DNA of 64,000 nt from a virus, in the IMG/VR virus record IMGVR_UViG_3300037258_000590, positions 1-64,000 of that record, one strand, 5' to 3'. The translations under genes were made by a program, and so were the position numbers. Positions within the stretch are counted from its first letter, which is position 1. Every line of letters starts with the position of its first letter. Below the pieces are notes generated by a model. That model was not told the origin of the DNA, made no database searches, and was given only the letters and a program-made list of their open reading frames with translations. Positions 38,901-47,205 of the stretch are shown piece by piece.

Positions 38901-39194
38901 GGCGAGAACTTCTCGCGCCGCGGCCAGCAGCTGACGCTGAGCGGTCCCCGCCACGCCTGGCGTGGTAATCTGCACGGGTAGAACTACAGTTCGATTTGAG
39001 GCCCTGCGCCCGAAAGGCCTCTCTCCGTCCAACAGTAGTGACGCTACGTAATCAGAGGTGGGCTGCCCGGCTCCCAGGTCCATCCCGGGGGCGTAGTCGA
39101 TCTTGAACATCGCCCCGGCGCACGCGGGGATCTGCGAGATGACACCGCCGCCCATCAGTTCAATGAGGTTGCCGAGTACGAGAGAATCGGCCAT
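35991..39194 (-). CDS. Distal tail protein with carbohydrate-binding-like and Gly-rich domains
   Basis: This is a 1067-residue product, ATG 39194 overlapping the tape-measure stop. Residues about 1-175 match siphovirus distal tail (Dit) proteins: LPVQITTPGVAGTAQRQLLA, then WTLTWTRDPGAGTRLPLLLD. A beta-sandwich region follows (about 190-375). Two glycine-rich domains (about 395-545 and 550-830) start with GNYTVPAATAWLKVETWGAG and DSWVCPAGVTQVLAECWGAG, the same form as the N-terminus of the next protein. The C-terminal 220 residues form a beta-rich domain ending PRWFYDRFQ. Evolved Dit proteins with extra receptor-binding modules are known, so a host-binding role is likely. Confidence 0.75.
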   Translation of the reverse strand: MADSLVLGNLIELMGGGVISQIPACAGAMFKIDYAPGMDLGAGQPTSDYVASLLLDGERPFGRRASNRTVVLPVQITTPGVAGTAQRQLLAAAREVLAQVIDQDVWTLTWTRDPGAGTRLPLLLDCFRAQPSKPVYDPLSEQHGGVMRITLTIPALPYGRSDTQFTPAFTGAVPQTPTPPPPPAPVTLDTYATISGPQFSQSTQCVVGPFTALWDPDSFGDPGGQVTPLSYTAKFTTPLNLASMASLQFWFGLGSRYYPQLEYPGRIHGTGIAITLTDTSGATLSLSRDYLRMSVTPVAQAPVFSRISVPFPAFNPLFSYNAVASYTLTITNRQDRGISRLSWVTAYLDSLTAQPSTQTVTPVTRGNLYTLYGLLGTARAPVSMSFQQPPSPGTPTTITATGAGNYTVPAATAWLKVETWGAGGAGASRTTAGDGGGGGGGEYAREDIFPAQAGQVVPYNVGPGGTPGAAPADGGGTTFGPGPAGSLVVQANGGKSAAQNSITGGAAGGGSVNSVSNPGGAGRTASGSVGGGGGSSGGTGSPGQSPMGTAAVLFTAAGTDSWVCPAGVTQVLAECWGAGGSGGSGGVSTNGAGGGGGEYAAALVAVTPGNTYAPVVGAGGAGTSSGNSSGNAGASSVFAGDSVTVTAHGGQAGHAAFSGGNGAGGTGSSSSTHFDGGQGGSAYPYSGGGGSSAGSATRGNAGNGYGSPGSPPADGGGGGAGSGVSSSAGTAGQAPGGGGGGTFSSVDSGAGAAGRVRLTYPGGSPTNNGAAAVAGGGAGGAGGASGNTTGSAGSQPGGGGGGADMSTVSQAGGAGGAGQIIITPFASAPFKNLIAHRPPLGAVKTFQPLVSVGGGSDAPDGTHEYRMPQPVTGLNADFGGTYTIYLIASSLSGSGTRTITLTVNQYEYSGGPKYSVSTLPVTVTPAQITNGVITAGVLTLPVKAVAPDNTGSYYTVTPLDTSTSDRFSDCVFLDTQGQTVVVNEPTTGYINYFIDEPQPNLSLGYILGSNGGRPDAISVLDNSLVSGGPLAVEPADGDNQLFAYSADGSAPVIAVSYYPRWFYDRFQ

Positions 39195-42100
39195 CAGAAG
39201 CCGCCTCGCGGGTAGCGCGCCCGGAACGACGCGCCGGCGGCAGCCCCGTTTACCGCTTCGGCGACGTGCGCCCCGGTCCGGGCCGGGCCCGCGGCAGTGA
39301 CGTTGGTCAGGTTGCTCAGCTGGCTGCGCAGGGCGCGCAGCTCGGCCACGATGTCCGCGGAACCTGCGGCGGTGCTGTCCTTGATAGCAGGGCCGACCGG
39401 CTCAGGGCGCCCGGTGCCGTTCCAGATCGGCGGGTTCCAGCCGGGCGCCAGGTATCCGCCCCGGTCCATGACCAGGCCGCCTTGAGCCTTTGACAGGCTG
39501 GCCAGCGTGTTGAGCTTGCTTACCAGCGTGCTGACCGGGACGGGTTCGCCCTTGGTCAGCGCCTGATCGTGGGCGGTCACCAGCTCCTGGCGGACCTTCG
39601 TATTCAGCTTGGACTTGTTCGCGCTGGTCAGGCTGCCTGCGGCCACGTGATACGAAGCCACTTCAGCCGCCTGGCGCGCCGCGAGCGTGCTCAGTTCACC
39701 GGTGATCGACGTCTTGTCGTTGGCCAGGAAGCTGCCTTTGGCCGGATTGGCCAGTGCTGACTTGTAGATCCTGGTCAGCGTGCTGTACGCGTTCACCATG
39801 CTGGCTTGTGCGGCAGCCAGGGTGCGCGCGCTGCCGGACCCCGCTCCTGATCCGGCTCCTGATCCGGATCCGCCGGAGCTGCCGCTGCCCGACGTGGCGC
39901 CCGCGAGATCTGCTGCGGTGATCGAGAAGTTCCGGACGCCGAGCTGCTTGAGCAGGGTCTCGGTAGCCGCGATGTCGGTGGTGTCCTTGGCCTTCTGGTA
40001 CGTCAGCAGCAGCTGGTCCAGGTGCGTGATCGTGCCTAGCCGGGAGGTCCAGGAGTTGTCACCCCAGTGCGTGAGCAGTGAGTTCGCCTGAGTAGCTGTC
40101 GCCATGCTGTTCTTGGTGACATAGGTCTTCATCAGCTGCTCGACCTTGGTGCGGGCCGCGGCGCGGGCAGAATCGCCCTTGGCCGCGGTCTGGACCTTCC
40201 ATTCTTTGACCCCGTAGTGCGACAGCAGTTTCTCGGCCGCCTTCTCGCCCGGCTTGTCCTTTTTCTTCTGTGCCGTGACCAGCAGGTTGTCCAGGAACAT
40301 GATCTGGCTCAGCGTGCTGTCGTATGATTTGTCGCCGAGGTAGTCCAAGGTGGTGACGGCCTGCCCCATCTGCACCAGGTCGTTGTGCGCGATGTAGCTG
40401 CGCATCAGCCGTTCCACGACAGCCGCCGCGGCCTTCTGCACGACATTCGGCCCGGCTGGCTTGGCGGGCGCCGTCGTGCCGGTCCCGGTACCCGTGCCGG
40501 ACCCGGCACCGGAAGTGCCCGTGTCTGAGGTGCCCGCGCTCGTGCCGGATGTGTCGATGGTGGCGGGCAGCCCCAGGTCGGACCGGGTGAGCCCGAAACC
40601 TCCGCCGGATGGCTGCAGGCTGCCTGTGCTGCCGGTGCCGCCTGCGCCAGCGGTTCCCAGGAGCTGGGTGAGCAGCTGCTGGAGCCAGCCTGTTCCGCCC
40701 AGCAGGAGGAAGGACAGCAGGTTCTCCCATGAGAAACCCCCGGCGCCCGGGAAGCTGCTGGCAGGACCTTGCGTGTTGCCGCCTCCGTGGTCTGACGGCG
40801 GCCCTGGTACCGGGCCGGAACCAGGAGGGCCCGGCACCGGTCCGCCGTACGGCTGCATCATTCCGGCCGGGAAGCCCAGCCCTCGGGTGACCGGCCCGAT
40901 CAGGCCGCCGTCGCGGTACCAGCCGTAAGCCTGCTCGTGCTGCTCAGCAGCGATCGGATCCCCGTATCTCGCGGCGATGTAGTTGCACATGGCCGTGGCC
41001 TGGCCGGCGTAGGTATCAGCGCTGCCGCCCCATTGCGCGTACTCGCTCGCCCCTTGGATGAATTGCGCCATGCCATAGGCCCCTGAACTGGGGTTTGTCG
41101 CCGTCAGGCTGTAACCGGCCTCACGTAGTTCGACAGCGTTCAGCGCGTTCCACTCCGCGGTGCTGGTCCAGCCGTGCTTCGCCGCCGCCGCCTTCAGCGC
41201 TGCCACGCCGCTGGCGTTCGACACTCCGGCGGCTGTTGCCGCTGCTGCGGACGCCGCTGCGGAGGATTCCGCTGATTTCAGCGCTGACTTCATGGCTGTG
41301 GTCATGGCTGTGGTCATGGCGGACTGGAACTGGTTATAGGAACTGACGGCGTACTGGCCGGACAGCACCGAGGTGTCCCCGGCCTGGACCAGGCCCCCGC
41401 TTGCGAACCCGGGCATCCCGCCCGCGGCGAACGCGCCGGCGTTGATCCGGTCCAGGACCGGCTTGCCGTACTTGGCCACCGAACTGGCTTTGACGATGTA
41501 CTCGCCTCGGGAGACCATCACCGGCACATCGTCAGCAGTCCCGGACGTCCCGCTGGATATCATGCCGCCGGCCGCGTTGCCGGGCCGGCCGCCGGTCGGG
41601 GTGCCGCCCGCATGCCCGGAAGTCCCCTGGGTGATGGTGAACGACCCGGTGCCCTCCATCACGATTTCCAGGGCGGCCTTGGCCGGGATGCCCGCGACCT
41701 TGGCGATCATCGCGGCGATCTGGCTGGTGGTGTCCCCGGCGGCCCGGCCGGTCTGGATCAGGTCGTTGATAAGCGTCGTCCGGGCAGCCTGGGCGTTATC
41801 AGAATCACGGCCGGACTGAGCGATGGCGTTACCGTAATTGGTAGCCGCGGTCTGGACGTTGCTGTATTTCAGGATGGCCTGGTTGATGTCACCGATCAGG
41901 GTGCTGGAAATGTAATCGCCCTGAGCGTGCATCGCCCCGGTCAGCAGCGCTTCCTGGGTGGTGGCGTCGTTGGTGACGTTCTTGACCCCCTGGATGGCGT
42001 TCTTGGTGTTACCCAGCCAGCCGACCAGGGCCTTCATCGAGACCGGCCCCTGGTAGCCGGCCTGCTCAGCGAGCGCGACCAGCTGGGCGGTGGCCTCCTG

Positions 42101-45100
42101 GGACCCGGCGGCGTACTTGGTCAGCGGCGCGATCGAGTCCTTGACCCCTTGCGTGAACTCGTTTCCGGCGATGCCCGCGGTGCGCCAGGTCTCGTACAGC
42201 GCGCTGGTGTTGGAGACCTGCTGCGTGAAGGCCTGGTTCAGGTTGAGCCCGCTCACGGACAGGGAGTCGATCGCGGCCTTGACCTGAGTGCCCTTGACGG
42301 ACAGGTCACCCAGCCGCAGGGTAAATTTGGCGCCGTCCGTGCCCAGGGTCTGCAGTCCCTGATCGAAGGTGTCGAAAGCGCCCTGGCTGCCCGTGACGTC
42401 GGAGATGAACTGGCTCCACGCCGTGTTCAGTTTCTGCGTCGCGGAGTACTGCGCTGTCTCGGTGCGGCCGAGCGCGTCCAGGTCATTGCCGAGCGTCCCG
42501 GTCTGGCTGCCCAGCAGCCTGTAAGCCTGGGTCGTGGCGCTGACCTGGATCAGGGTCGTCGCCCAGTGCTGGCTGTTCGTGTCCAGCAGCTGGGCGGTCG
42601 TGATCCCGGCTGCGTTGAGGGCACCCAGCGCCGCGGTGTTGCTGCCGTAAGTCTGAGCGAGCCCGGCGATCCGGTCACTGACCATCTGGGCCTGAGTATT
42701 GAGCTTCTGCTGTCCGGTCGTGTACTGCGCGACATTACTGGTGGCGGACTGCAGAGCCTGGCTGGTAACCGCGATACCTCGCTGGTAAGTCACGGTCATC
42801 GACGTGCCCTGGTTCGTCACCTGATTGAGCTTCGCCTGCGCTGTAGCCAGCTGAGCAGCGGTAGCGGCCTGGGACTTCTGGATAGTGGTGGCGACATTGG
42901 ACAGCTGAGCATTAGCAATGGTTTGCTGCATGCTCGCGTTGAACTGCTGCGCCGCACTCCTGGAAGAATTAAGCCAGTACACGAGAGCGCCGAGAGCAAT
43001 CGCGGCAGCTCCGACCCATACAAGCGGGTCAATAGCCGCCAGCGGGGCTACCGCCGCCCCGAAGGTCGCCGCGGCTCCGTCCGCAGCCAGCATTGATTCC
43101 GCCCACGCAGCGATAGCCAGCCCGATGTCAGCCAGCTTGGACCCGAATTTGGATAGCGCGCCCAAAGCGCCGACCAGAGAGCTGGTGCCGAACGTGATAA
43201 AAGCCTTGCCGAGATTGATGACCCCGGCGGCTAGCCCGATCATGGCCGACACGGCCAGCCCGGAATACAGGATGGCACCGTGCAGTTTCAGGCCGAAGTT
43301 GATGATCGGCTCTGCGGCCTGAGTGAACACTTCGATAACGTGCAGGATGCTGTCACCGACAGACAGCAGGATCTGCGCGTACCCGGGGACGGCCTTGAGC
43401 AGGTTACCGAGAATGCCGAAGAAATTGCCGACTGAATCACCCAGCTTGGCGAAATCAGGGGCCAGTCCCTGGGCGAACTTTGAGATTCCCTGACCCTGGG
43501 TGGTGGCGTAGACGAACCGCGCGCCGAGCTGGTCCAGCGCGGCACCGGTTGCCTTTGCTACGACCTGGAAAGCTCCGGTGTTGTGTTCCATTTCCACCAG
43601 GCCCTCACCGAACAGCTGGAATACCTCCGGCTTGACGGCGGCTTCCAGCTGCTGGAAATCGTTAGTCAGCGGGGCAATGGACTGCCCGGTGGCGTGGCTG
43701 ACGATCTCGATATTCTGGAATTGCGTGGCGATCTGCTTGGCCGTGACCGCCGCCGCCAGCCCGAAAGCACTCAGCGCGATGGCTGCCGGGATCCAGACCG
43801 CAGCGATCTCGATGCCCGCATCGGCCAGGACGTGCAGCGCGCCGACCTCAGCCAGGGCTTTGGGCAAGATACCGTCCAGCGCGCCGCCGAACAGCCGGAT
43901 GTTACCGGTCAGCAGCCCGTATACGCCGGCGTAGTTCCGCTCGCCCCGGGCGAACAGGCTGAAAGCATCGTCAGCGTTCCTGGCGGCGGGGACCAGGTTT
44001 TTCGTTGCGGCTTCCAGGCCCAGCAGTTGCGCTTCGGCGGTCGCAACCCCGGCGGTGCTGACGTTGACCCGCAGCCGGCTCAGGGACGCGTTCAGCCTGG
44101 CCGCGCTGGCCTGCAGGGCCGCTATTTTCGCTACTGCGTCAGCGGTGTCCGCGTTAGCCCGCATGGAACTGAGCCGCCCGGCCAGCGCGGCGACCTGATC
44201 TCGCAGGTAGGCCAGCTGCAGCAGTGCCTCGCGGTCATCCGCGGAAACCGGGATCGTAACGGGGGTCCTGGTCAGTTTCTCCGTTGCGGCCGCTACCCCG
44301 AGAAACTGTGCCTCGGCACGTGCAACGCCAGAGGAATCTATGTTGACCTGAAGATTGGCCATCATCTTGGCCAGCGCGGCCATCCGGGCTTGCAGTGCGG
44401 CTACGCTTGCCTGCGCGGCTGTGGTATTCGCATTCGCGCGCAAGTTTCTCAGCGTCGCGGACAAGGCACCTGCGCTTACCTGCAGCCTGGCCAGATCGGC
44501 TAGTGCCGCCTGGTCCCCCGCGGAAACCGGAACCTTGACCTGGGCAGCGTTCAGCCTCTCGGTCACTGCTTCCAGGCCGAGCAGCTGCGCGTCAGCAGCG
44601 GCCAGTTTCGCCAGGTCGACACCAGAACCGAGCTTGATGTCGGAAGCCTGCTGTTTCAAGGCGGCCAGTCTTGCGATAGACGCATCGATCGCGGCATTGA
44701 ACGCCTTAGAATCAGCGGCCAGCTTGACCGCCTGCGCATTGCTGCCCAGGACTTTGAGCTGTGCCTCGATTGCGTAAATCTTGGTCAGGGCGGCCGTTAT
44801 ATCGACATCCGCGTCAAGCGTGTCCAGCCGGACGTACAGATCTGCCGCTTGCTTCTGCAGGCCGGCGATCCTGGCAGCGGCGGCCGTGGTGTCAGCGTCG
44901 GCCTGCAGGCTGGACATGCGCTGCCGCAACGTAGTCAGCTTGGCGTTCTCGGCGGCGATCGCCGCGTCCAGCTGGCTGGTATCCGCGTTCATCCGCACCG
45001 ATGCGCTGCTGCGGGCCAGCGCAGTCAGCTTGGCCTGCAGCCGGGCAACAGCCGCTTCAGCAGCTTTGTCGTCAGCCCCGAACCGCAGCTTCGACAGGGT

Positions 45101-45289
45101 GTCAGACAGGATCTTCATCCGGGCCTGGAATGCAGAAACAGCTGCGTCCGCGTCTTTGGTGTCCGCACCGACGCGTACTTTGGGATTCAGGCCGCTGATT
45201 GCCTTGCGGACCTGGACATCAGTCAGCGGGCCGAACCCGCTGGTCTCCGGGCTGATGACGATGAACGCGTCGCCGAGCATGCGGGGCAT
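39194..45289 (-). CDS. Tape measure protein with internal transglycosylase domain
   Basis: This is a 2031-residue product from ATG 45289, the largest gene here. The N-terminal 420 residues are a coiled coil of repeated units, with three long repeats of about 90 residues each containing AEAQLLGLEAAT-like and VPVSAGDQAALADLARL-like segments. Three hydrophobic segments lie in the 490-800 range (IPAAIALSAFGLAAAV, YSGLAVSAMIGLAAGV, WVGAAAIALGALVYWL). The GGMPGFASGGLV motif of tape measures occurs near 1330. A transglycosylase-like domain lies near 1375-1445 (LREAGYSLTATNPSSGAYGM then AQF). Two related helical repeats follow near 1630-1780. At about 0.15 nm per residue the tail would be near 300 nm. 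Confidence 0.9.
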   Translation of the reverse strand: MPRMLGDAFIVISPETSGFGPLTDVQVRKAISGLNPKVRVGADTKDADAAVSAFQARMKILSDTLSKLRFGADDKAAEAAVARLQAKLTALARSSASVRMNADTSQLDAAIAAENAKLTTLRQRMSSLQADADTTAAAARIAGLQKQAADLYVRLDTLDADVDITAALTKIYAIEAQLKVLGSNAQAVKLAADSKAFNAAIDASIARLAALKQQASDIKLGSGVDLAKLAAADAQLLGLEAVTERLNAAQVKVPVSAGDQAALADLARLQVSAGALSATLRNLRANANTTAAQASVAALQARMAALAKMMANLQVNIDSSGVARAEAQFLGVAAATEKLTRTPVTIPVSADDREALLQLAYLRDQVAALAGRLSSMRANADTADAVAKIAALQASAARLNASLSRLRVNVSTAGVATAEAQLLGLEAATKNLVPAARNADDAFSLFARGERNYAGVYGLLTGNIRLFGGALDGILPKALAEVGALHVLADAGIEIAAVWIPAAIALSAFGLAAAVTAKQIATQFQNIEIVSHATGQSIAPLTNDFQQLEAAVKPEVFQLFGEGLVEMEHNTGAFQVVAKATGAALDQLGARFVYATTQGQGISKFAQGLAPDFAKLGDSVGNFFGILGNLLKAVPGYAQILLSVGDSILHVIEVFTQAAEPIINFGLKLHGAILYSGLAVSAMIGLAAGVINLGKAFITFGTSSLVGALGALSKFGSKLADIGLAIAAWAESMLAADGAAATFGAAVAPLAAIDPLVWVGAAAIALGALVYWLNSSRSAAQQFNASMQQTIANAQLSNVATTIQKSQAATAAQLATAQAKLNQVTNQGTSMTVTYQRGIAVTSQALQSATSNVAQYTTGQQKLNTQAQMVSDRIAGLAQTYGSNTAALGALNAAGITTAQLLDTNSQHWATTLIQVSATTQAYRLLGSQTGTLGNDLDALGRTETAQYSATQKLNTAWSQFISDVTGSQGAFDTFDQGLQTLGTDGAKFTLRLGDLSVKGTQVKAAIDSLSVSGLNLNQAFTQQVSNTSALYETWRTAGIAGNEFTQGVKDSIAPLTKYAAGSQEATAQLVALAEQAGYQGPVSMKALVGWLGNTKNAIQGVKNVTNDATTQEALLTGAMHAQGDYISSTLIGDINQAILKYSNVQTAATNYGNAIAQSGRDSDNAQAARTTLINDLIQTGRAAGDTTSQIAAMIAKVAGIPAKAALEIVMEGTGSFTITQGTSGHAGGTPTGGRPGNAAGGMISSGTSGTADDVPVMVSRGEYIVKASSVAKYGKPVLDRINAGAFAAGGMPGFASGGLVQAGDTSVLSGQYAVSSYNQFQSAMTTAMTTAMKSALKSAESSAAASAAAATAAGVSNASGVAALKAAAAKHGWTSTAEWNALNAVELREAGYSLTATNPSSGAYGMAQFIQGASEYAQWGGSADTYAGQATAMCNYIAARYGDPIAAEQHEQAYGWYRDGGLIGPVTRGLGFPAGMMQPYGGPVPGPPGSGPVPGPPSDHGGGNTQGPASSFPGAGGFSWENLLSFLLLGGTGWLQQLLTQLLGTAGAGGTGSTGSLQPSGGGFGLTRSDLGLPATIDTSGTSAGTSDTGTSGAGSGTGTGTGTTAPAKPAGPNVVQKAAAAVVERLMRSYIAHNDLVQMGQAVTTLDYLGDKSYDSTLSQIMFLDNLLVTAQKKKDKPGEKAAEKLLSHYGVKEWKVQTAAKGDSARAAARTKVEQLMKTYVTKNSMATATQANSLLTHWGDNSWTSRLGTITHLDQLLLTYQKAKDTTDIAATETLLKQLGVRNFSITAADLAGATSGSGSSGGSGSGAGSGAGSGSARTLAAAQASMVNAYSTLTRIYKSALANPAKGSFLANDKTSITGELSTLAARQAAEVASYHVAAGSLTSANKSKLNTKVRQELVTAHDQALTKGEPVPVSTLVSKLNTLASLSKAQGGLVMDRGGYLAPGWNPPIWNGTGRPEPVGPAIKDSTAAGSADIVAELRALRSQLSNLTNVTAAGPARTGAHVAEAVNGAAAGASFRARYPRGGF

Positions 45290-45315
45290 CTACGTCTCGC
45301 CCTCGACCAGTGACG

Positions 45316-45693
45316 TCATAACAGCTCACCTGCCAGCGACTCCAGGCCGGTGGTCAGGAACGGGTACGAGCGGTCCATCTGCTCGGCCGGGTACTCCAGG
45401 AAGACCGTGGGGTCGGCAGCCGCGTTGACGCCGCCGTACACACCGCCGAGCGATCCGCGCAACGGTCCGTGCACGTGAATGCTGGCCTTGGTGAACCCGG
45501 GCGGCCGGGCGTTGCTAGTGCGTCCGGCCCGGCGCCTGCGATCCCGCACTGATCCGTCGCGTACCGGCACCACCGTGCGGGCCACGGCCGCCGCCTGGGC
45601 GCTCAGTTCGGCGACCATCTGCCCGACCGGGCCGTCGACCGAGTTCAGCAGGTCATCGATCGCTGCGTGGTCCCAGTCGATGTGCGTGCTCAC
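45316..45693 (-). CDS. HK97 gp10-like tail completion/head-tail joining protein
   Basis: This is a 125-residue product from GTG 45693 (MSTHIDWDHAAIDDLLNSVD). The layout fits the gp10-like family: an N-terminal helix, VARTVVPVRDGS, an Arg-rich loop, SIHVHG, then VFLEYPAEQMDRSYPFLTTG before a final helix. The family links neck and tail. Its place between the assembly chaperone and the tape measure is unusual for that family, so the call is tentative. Confidence 0.5.
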   Translation of the reverse strand: MSTHIDWDHAAIDDLLNSVDGPVGQMVAELSAQAAAVARTVVPVRDGSVRDRRRRAGRTSNARPPGFTKASIHVHGPLRGSLGGVYGGVNAAADPTVFLEYPAEQMDRSYPFLTTGLESLAGELL

Positions 45694-46031
45694 CGGAACT
45701 CCTCGTCCGGGCCGTAACCGGGCATCGCGGGTACGGGAGCGCCGGGCTGCTCGAATGTCATCCCCAGCTCCTCCTGGTGCTTGCGCAGCGCGGTCAGCGC
45801 GATCTCCTGCGGGTCATCGATCATGCCGATCTGGATGTCCAGCTCCTCCAGGTCTTCGTCGGTCTTGCAGTGCTCGGCCAAGAACGCGTACGCGACGTTG
45901 CAGCACTGCCGCGGGGTCAGTGCCTCGATCCCCTGGCCCGCCGTGCGGAGGAGCGTGCCATCGACCCGTCCCGCGTAGCGCGCCGTCCAGCGGAGGAGGT
46001 AGGAGGCGGCTCGGTAGGGCGTGCTGAGATC
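45690..46031 (-). CDS. Tail assembly chaperone extension (frameshift product)
   Basis: This is the open frame -1 to the gene at 45917-46558. Read from within the overlap it gives STPYRAASYLLRWTARYAGR, then LLRTAGQGIEALTPRQCCNV and AYAFLAEHC, and continues to an acidic C-terminus ending 45690. There is no good start codon (TTG 45881 is internal to conserved sequence), as expected for the T part of a G-GT chaperone pair made by -1 frameshifting. I see no canonical X-XXY-YYZ heptamer; CTCTCCAAG upstream is the nearest candidate. Confidence 0.6.
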   Translation of the reverse strand, partial: DLSTPYRAASYLLRWTARYAGRVDGTLLRTAGQGIEALTPRQCCNVAYAFLAEHCKTDEDLEELDIQIGMIDDPQEIALTALRKHQEELGMTFEQPGAPVPAMPGYGPDEEFR

Positions 46032-46558
46032 AGCTCGATCGTCTTGGAGAGCACATCCATCAGGTCGTCGGCGTCAGCCTTGGTGTCGATGGCGTGGTCT
46101 TCGAAGGCCTGCCAGTCACCGCGGTCGTACTGCGCGCACCGGGTCTCGTCGGCCGGATTCACCTGGCAGGACGGTTTGAGGTCATCGTCCTCGGTAATCG
46201 CTGCGCGTTCGCAGGCCCGGCAGTCGCCGCACCGCCCTGGAGCGCAGTGCTCGCACTCCCCGCAACCCGGCTGCCCGGGATGGATGCAGTCGCGGAGCAT
46301 GGCGTACATGGCGCCGAGTGCCCGCGGGTCCTGCACGTCAAGGTTGGCGAATGCGGAGAACTTGAGCAGGGGCATCAAGCCGATCCGGTCGGCGATCCGG
46401 AACCGGGCCCCCAGGAACTCCACCGTGCGCGAGCTGGTGATCACCTTCCCGGCCACCACGAGCTGCGCAGGTTCAGGTGCGGGCAGGCCGGCGGCCGTGC
46501 CCTGGATCGAGGCCAGCTCCTGGTCGAAATCGATGTCGATCCCTGCGTCGTCGGGCAT
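45917..46558 (-). CDS. Tail assembly chaperone
   Basis: This is a 213-residue product from ATG 46558 with AAGGAG upstream; the in-frame start at 46621 lacks a site. It lies between tail tube and tape measure, the standard position. FLGARFRIADRIGLMPLLKF is typical for this family. A Cys-rich insert (CGECEHCAPGRCGDCRACE) near residues 96-114 is unusual for a chaperone and may bind zinc. The last 30 residues are Ser/Arg-rich, as expected when the zero-frame tail is not conserved and the frameshifted product is the important one. Confidence 0.75.
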   Translation of the reverse strand: MPDDAGIDIDFDQELASIQGTAAGLPAPEPAQLVVAGKVITSSRTVEFLGARFRIADRIGLMPLLKFSAFANLDVQDPRALGAMYAMLRDCIHPGQPGCGECEHCAPGRCGDCRACERAAITEDDDLKPSCQVNPADETRCAQYDRGDWQAFEDHAIDTKADADDLMDVLSKTIELISARPTEPPPTSSAGRRATRDGSMARSSARRARGSRH

Positions 46559-46665
46559 GGCTGACTCCTTCTGGAGAATCGGAGGCAGCTCCCGTGACGG
46601 CGGGCCGTGCGCAGCGGGCAAAACCCGGGACGCCGGTGGTTTTCGTCAGGCGTCCCGGGCCCGGA

Positions 46666-47112
46666 TCAGGTACCCGGCAGCCCGTACGTCGGGTACCTGG
46701 AGATGCGGCTGGCCGCGTTCCAGGTGCTCTTGAGCGATACCGCCGCGGTAACGCCGCCGGTCAGGGCGTAGTCAGGCAGGATCGTACCGAAGAAGTACTG
46801 CGGGATCGGCGTGATCTGCGCGCCCAGGTTGGACGGGTACAGGTAGAAGTTCCGGGCCAGCCCGTCTGTGGCGGCAACGTACGTCTGCGCCGTGGCAGTG
46901 TCATAGAAACCGGTGAAGTCTCCTGATGCATCTGGGAGACCTGCGACGTAGATGAGGTTAGTATCACCCATGGCGGTCACGTCAACTTTGGCCACCGTGA
47001 AGTTGATGGACCAGTCTGACAGGAAGGCCATGGGGGAGGCGGCCGGGTTGGCGCCGCCCACGCCGTCGACCGCGACATAGGCGACACCGTTGCGGCCATG
47101 AATTCGTGACAC
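46666..47112 (-). CDS. Major tail (tube) protein
   Basis: This is a 148-residue product from GTG 47112, with GTAAGGATG upstream. It begins MSRIHGRNGVAYVAVDGV; ASPMAFLSDWSINFTVAKVD, VTAMGDTNLIYVAGLPDASG and DFTGFYDTATAQTYVAATDG follow the actinophage tail-tube pattern closely. It is the first gene of the leftward tail operon segment. A 90-bp leader to 47205 is AT-rich (CTATATACAC on the minus strand) and probably carries its promoter, back to back with that of the endonuclease VII gene. Confidence 0.85.
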   Translation of the reverse strand: MSRIHGRNGVAYVAVDGVGGANPAASPMAFLSDWSINFTVAKVDVTAMGDTNLIYVAGLPDASGDFTGFYDTATAQTYVAATDGLARNFYLYPSNLGAQITPIPQYFFGTILPDYALTGGVTAAVSLKSTWNAASRISRYPTYGLPGT

Positions 47113-47205
47113 TGCGTAACCACATCCTTACAATTTTAGTGGCCGTCGCATGCCAGGATGCATGGTTTCGGTCCGTGTATATAGGTTTTGGTGTACACTA
47201 GAAAT

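Noticed and set aside
41612-43096. 494-residue plus-strand open frame
   Set aside because: It is antisense to the tape measure gene, Gly/Val/Arg-rich and without motifs; a shadow of high-GC coding.
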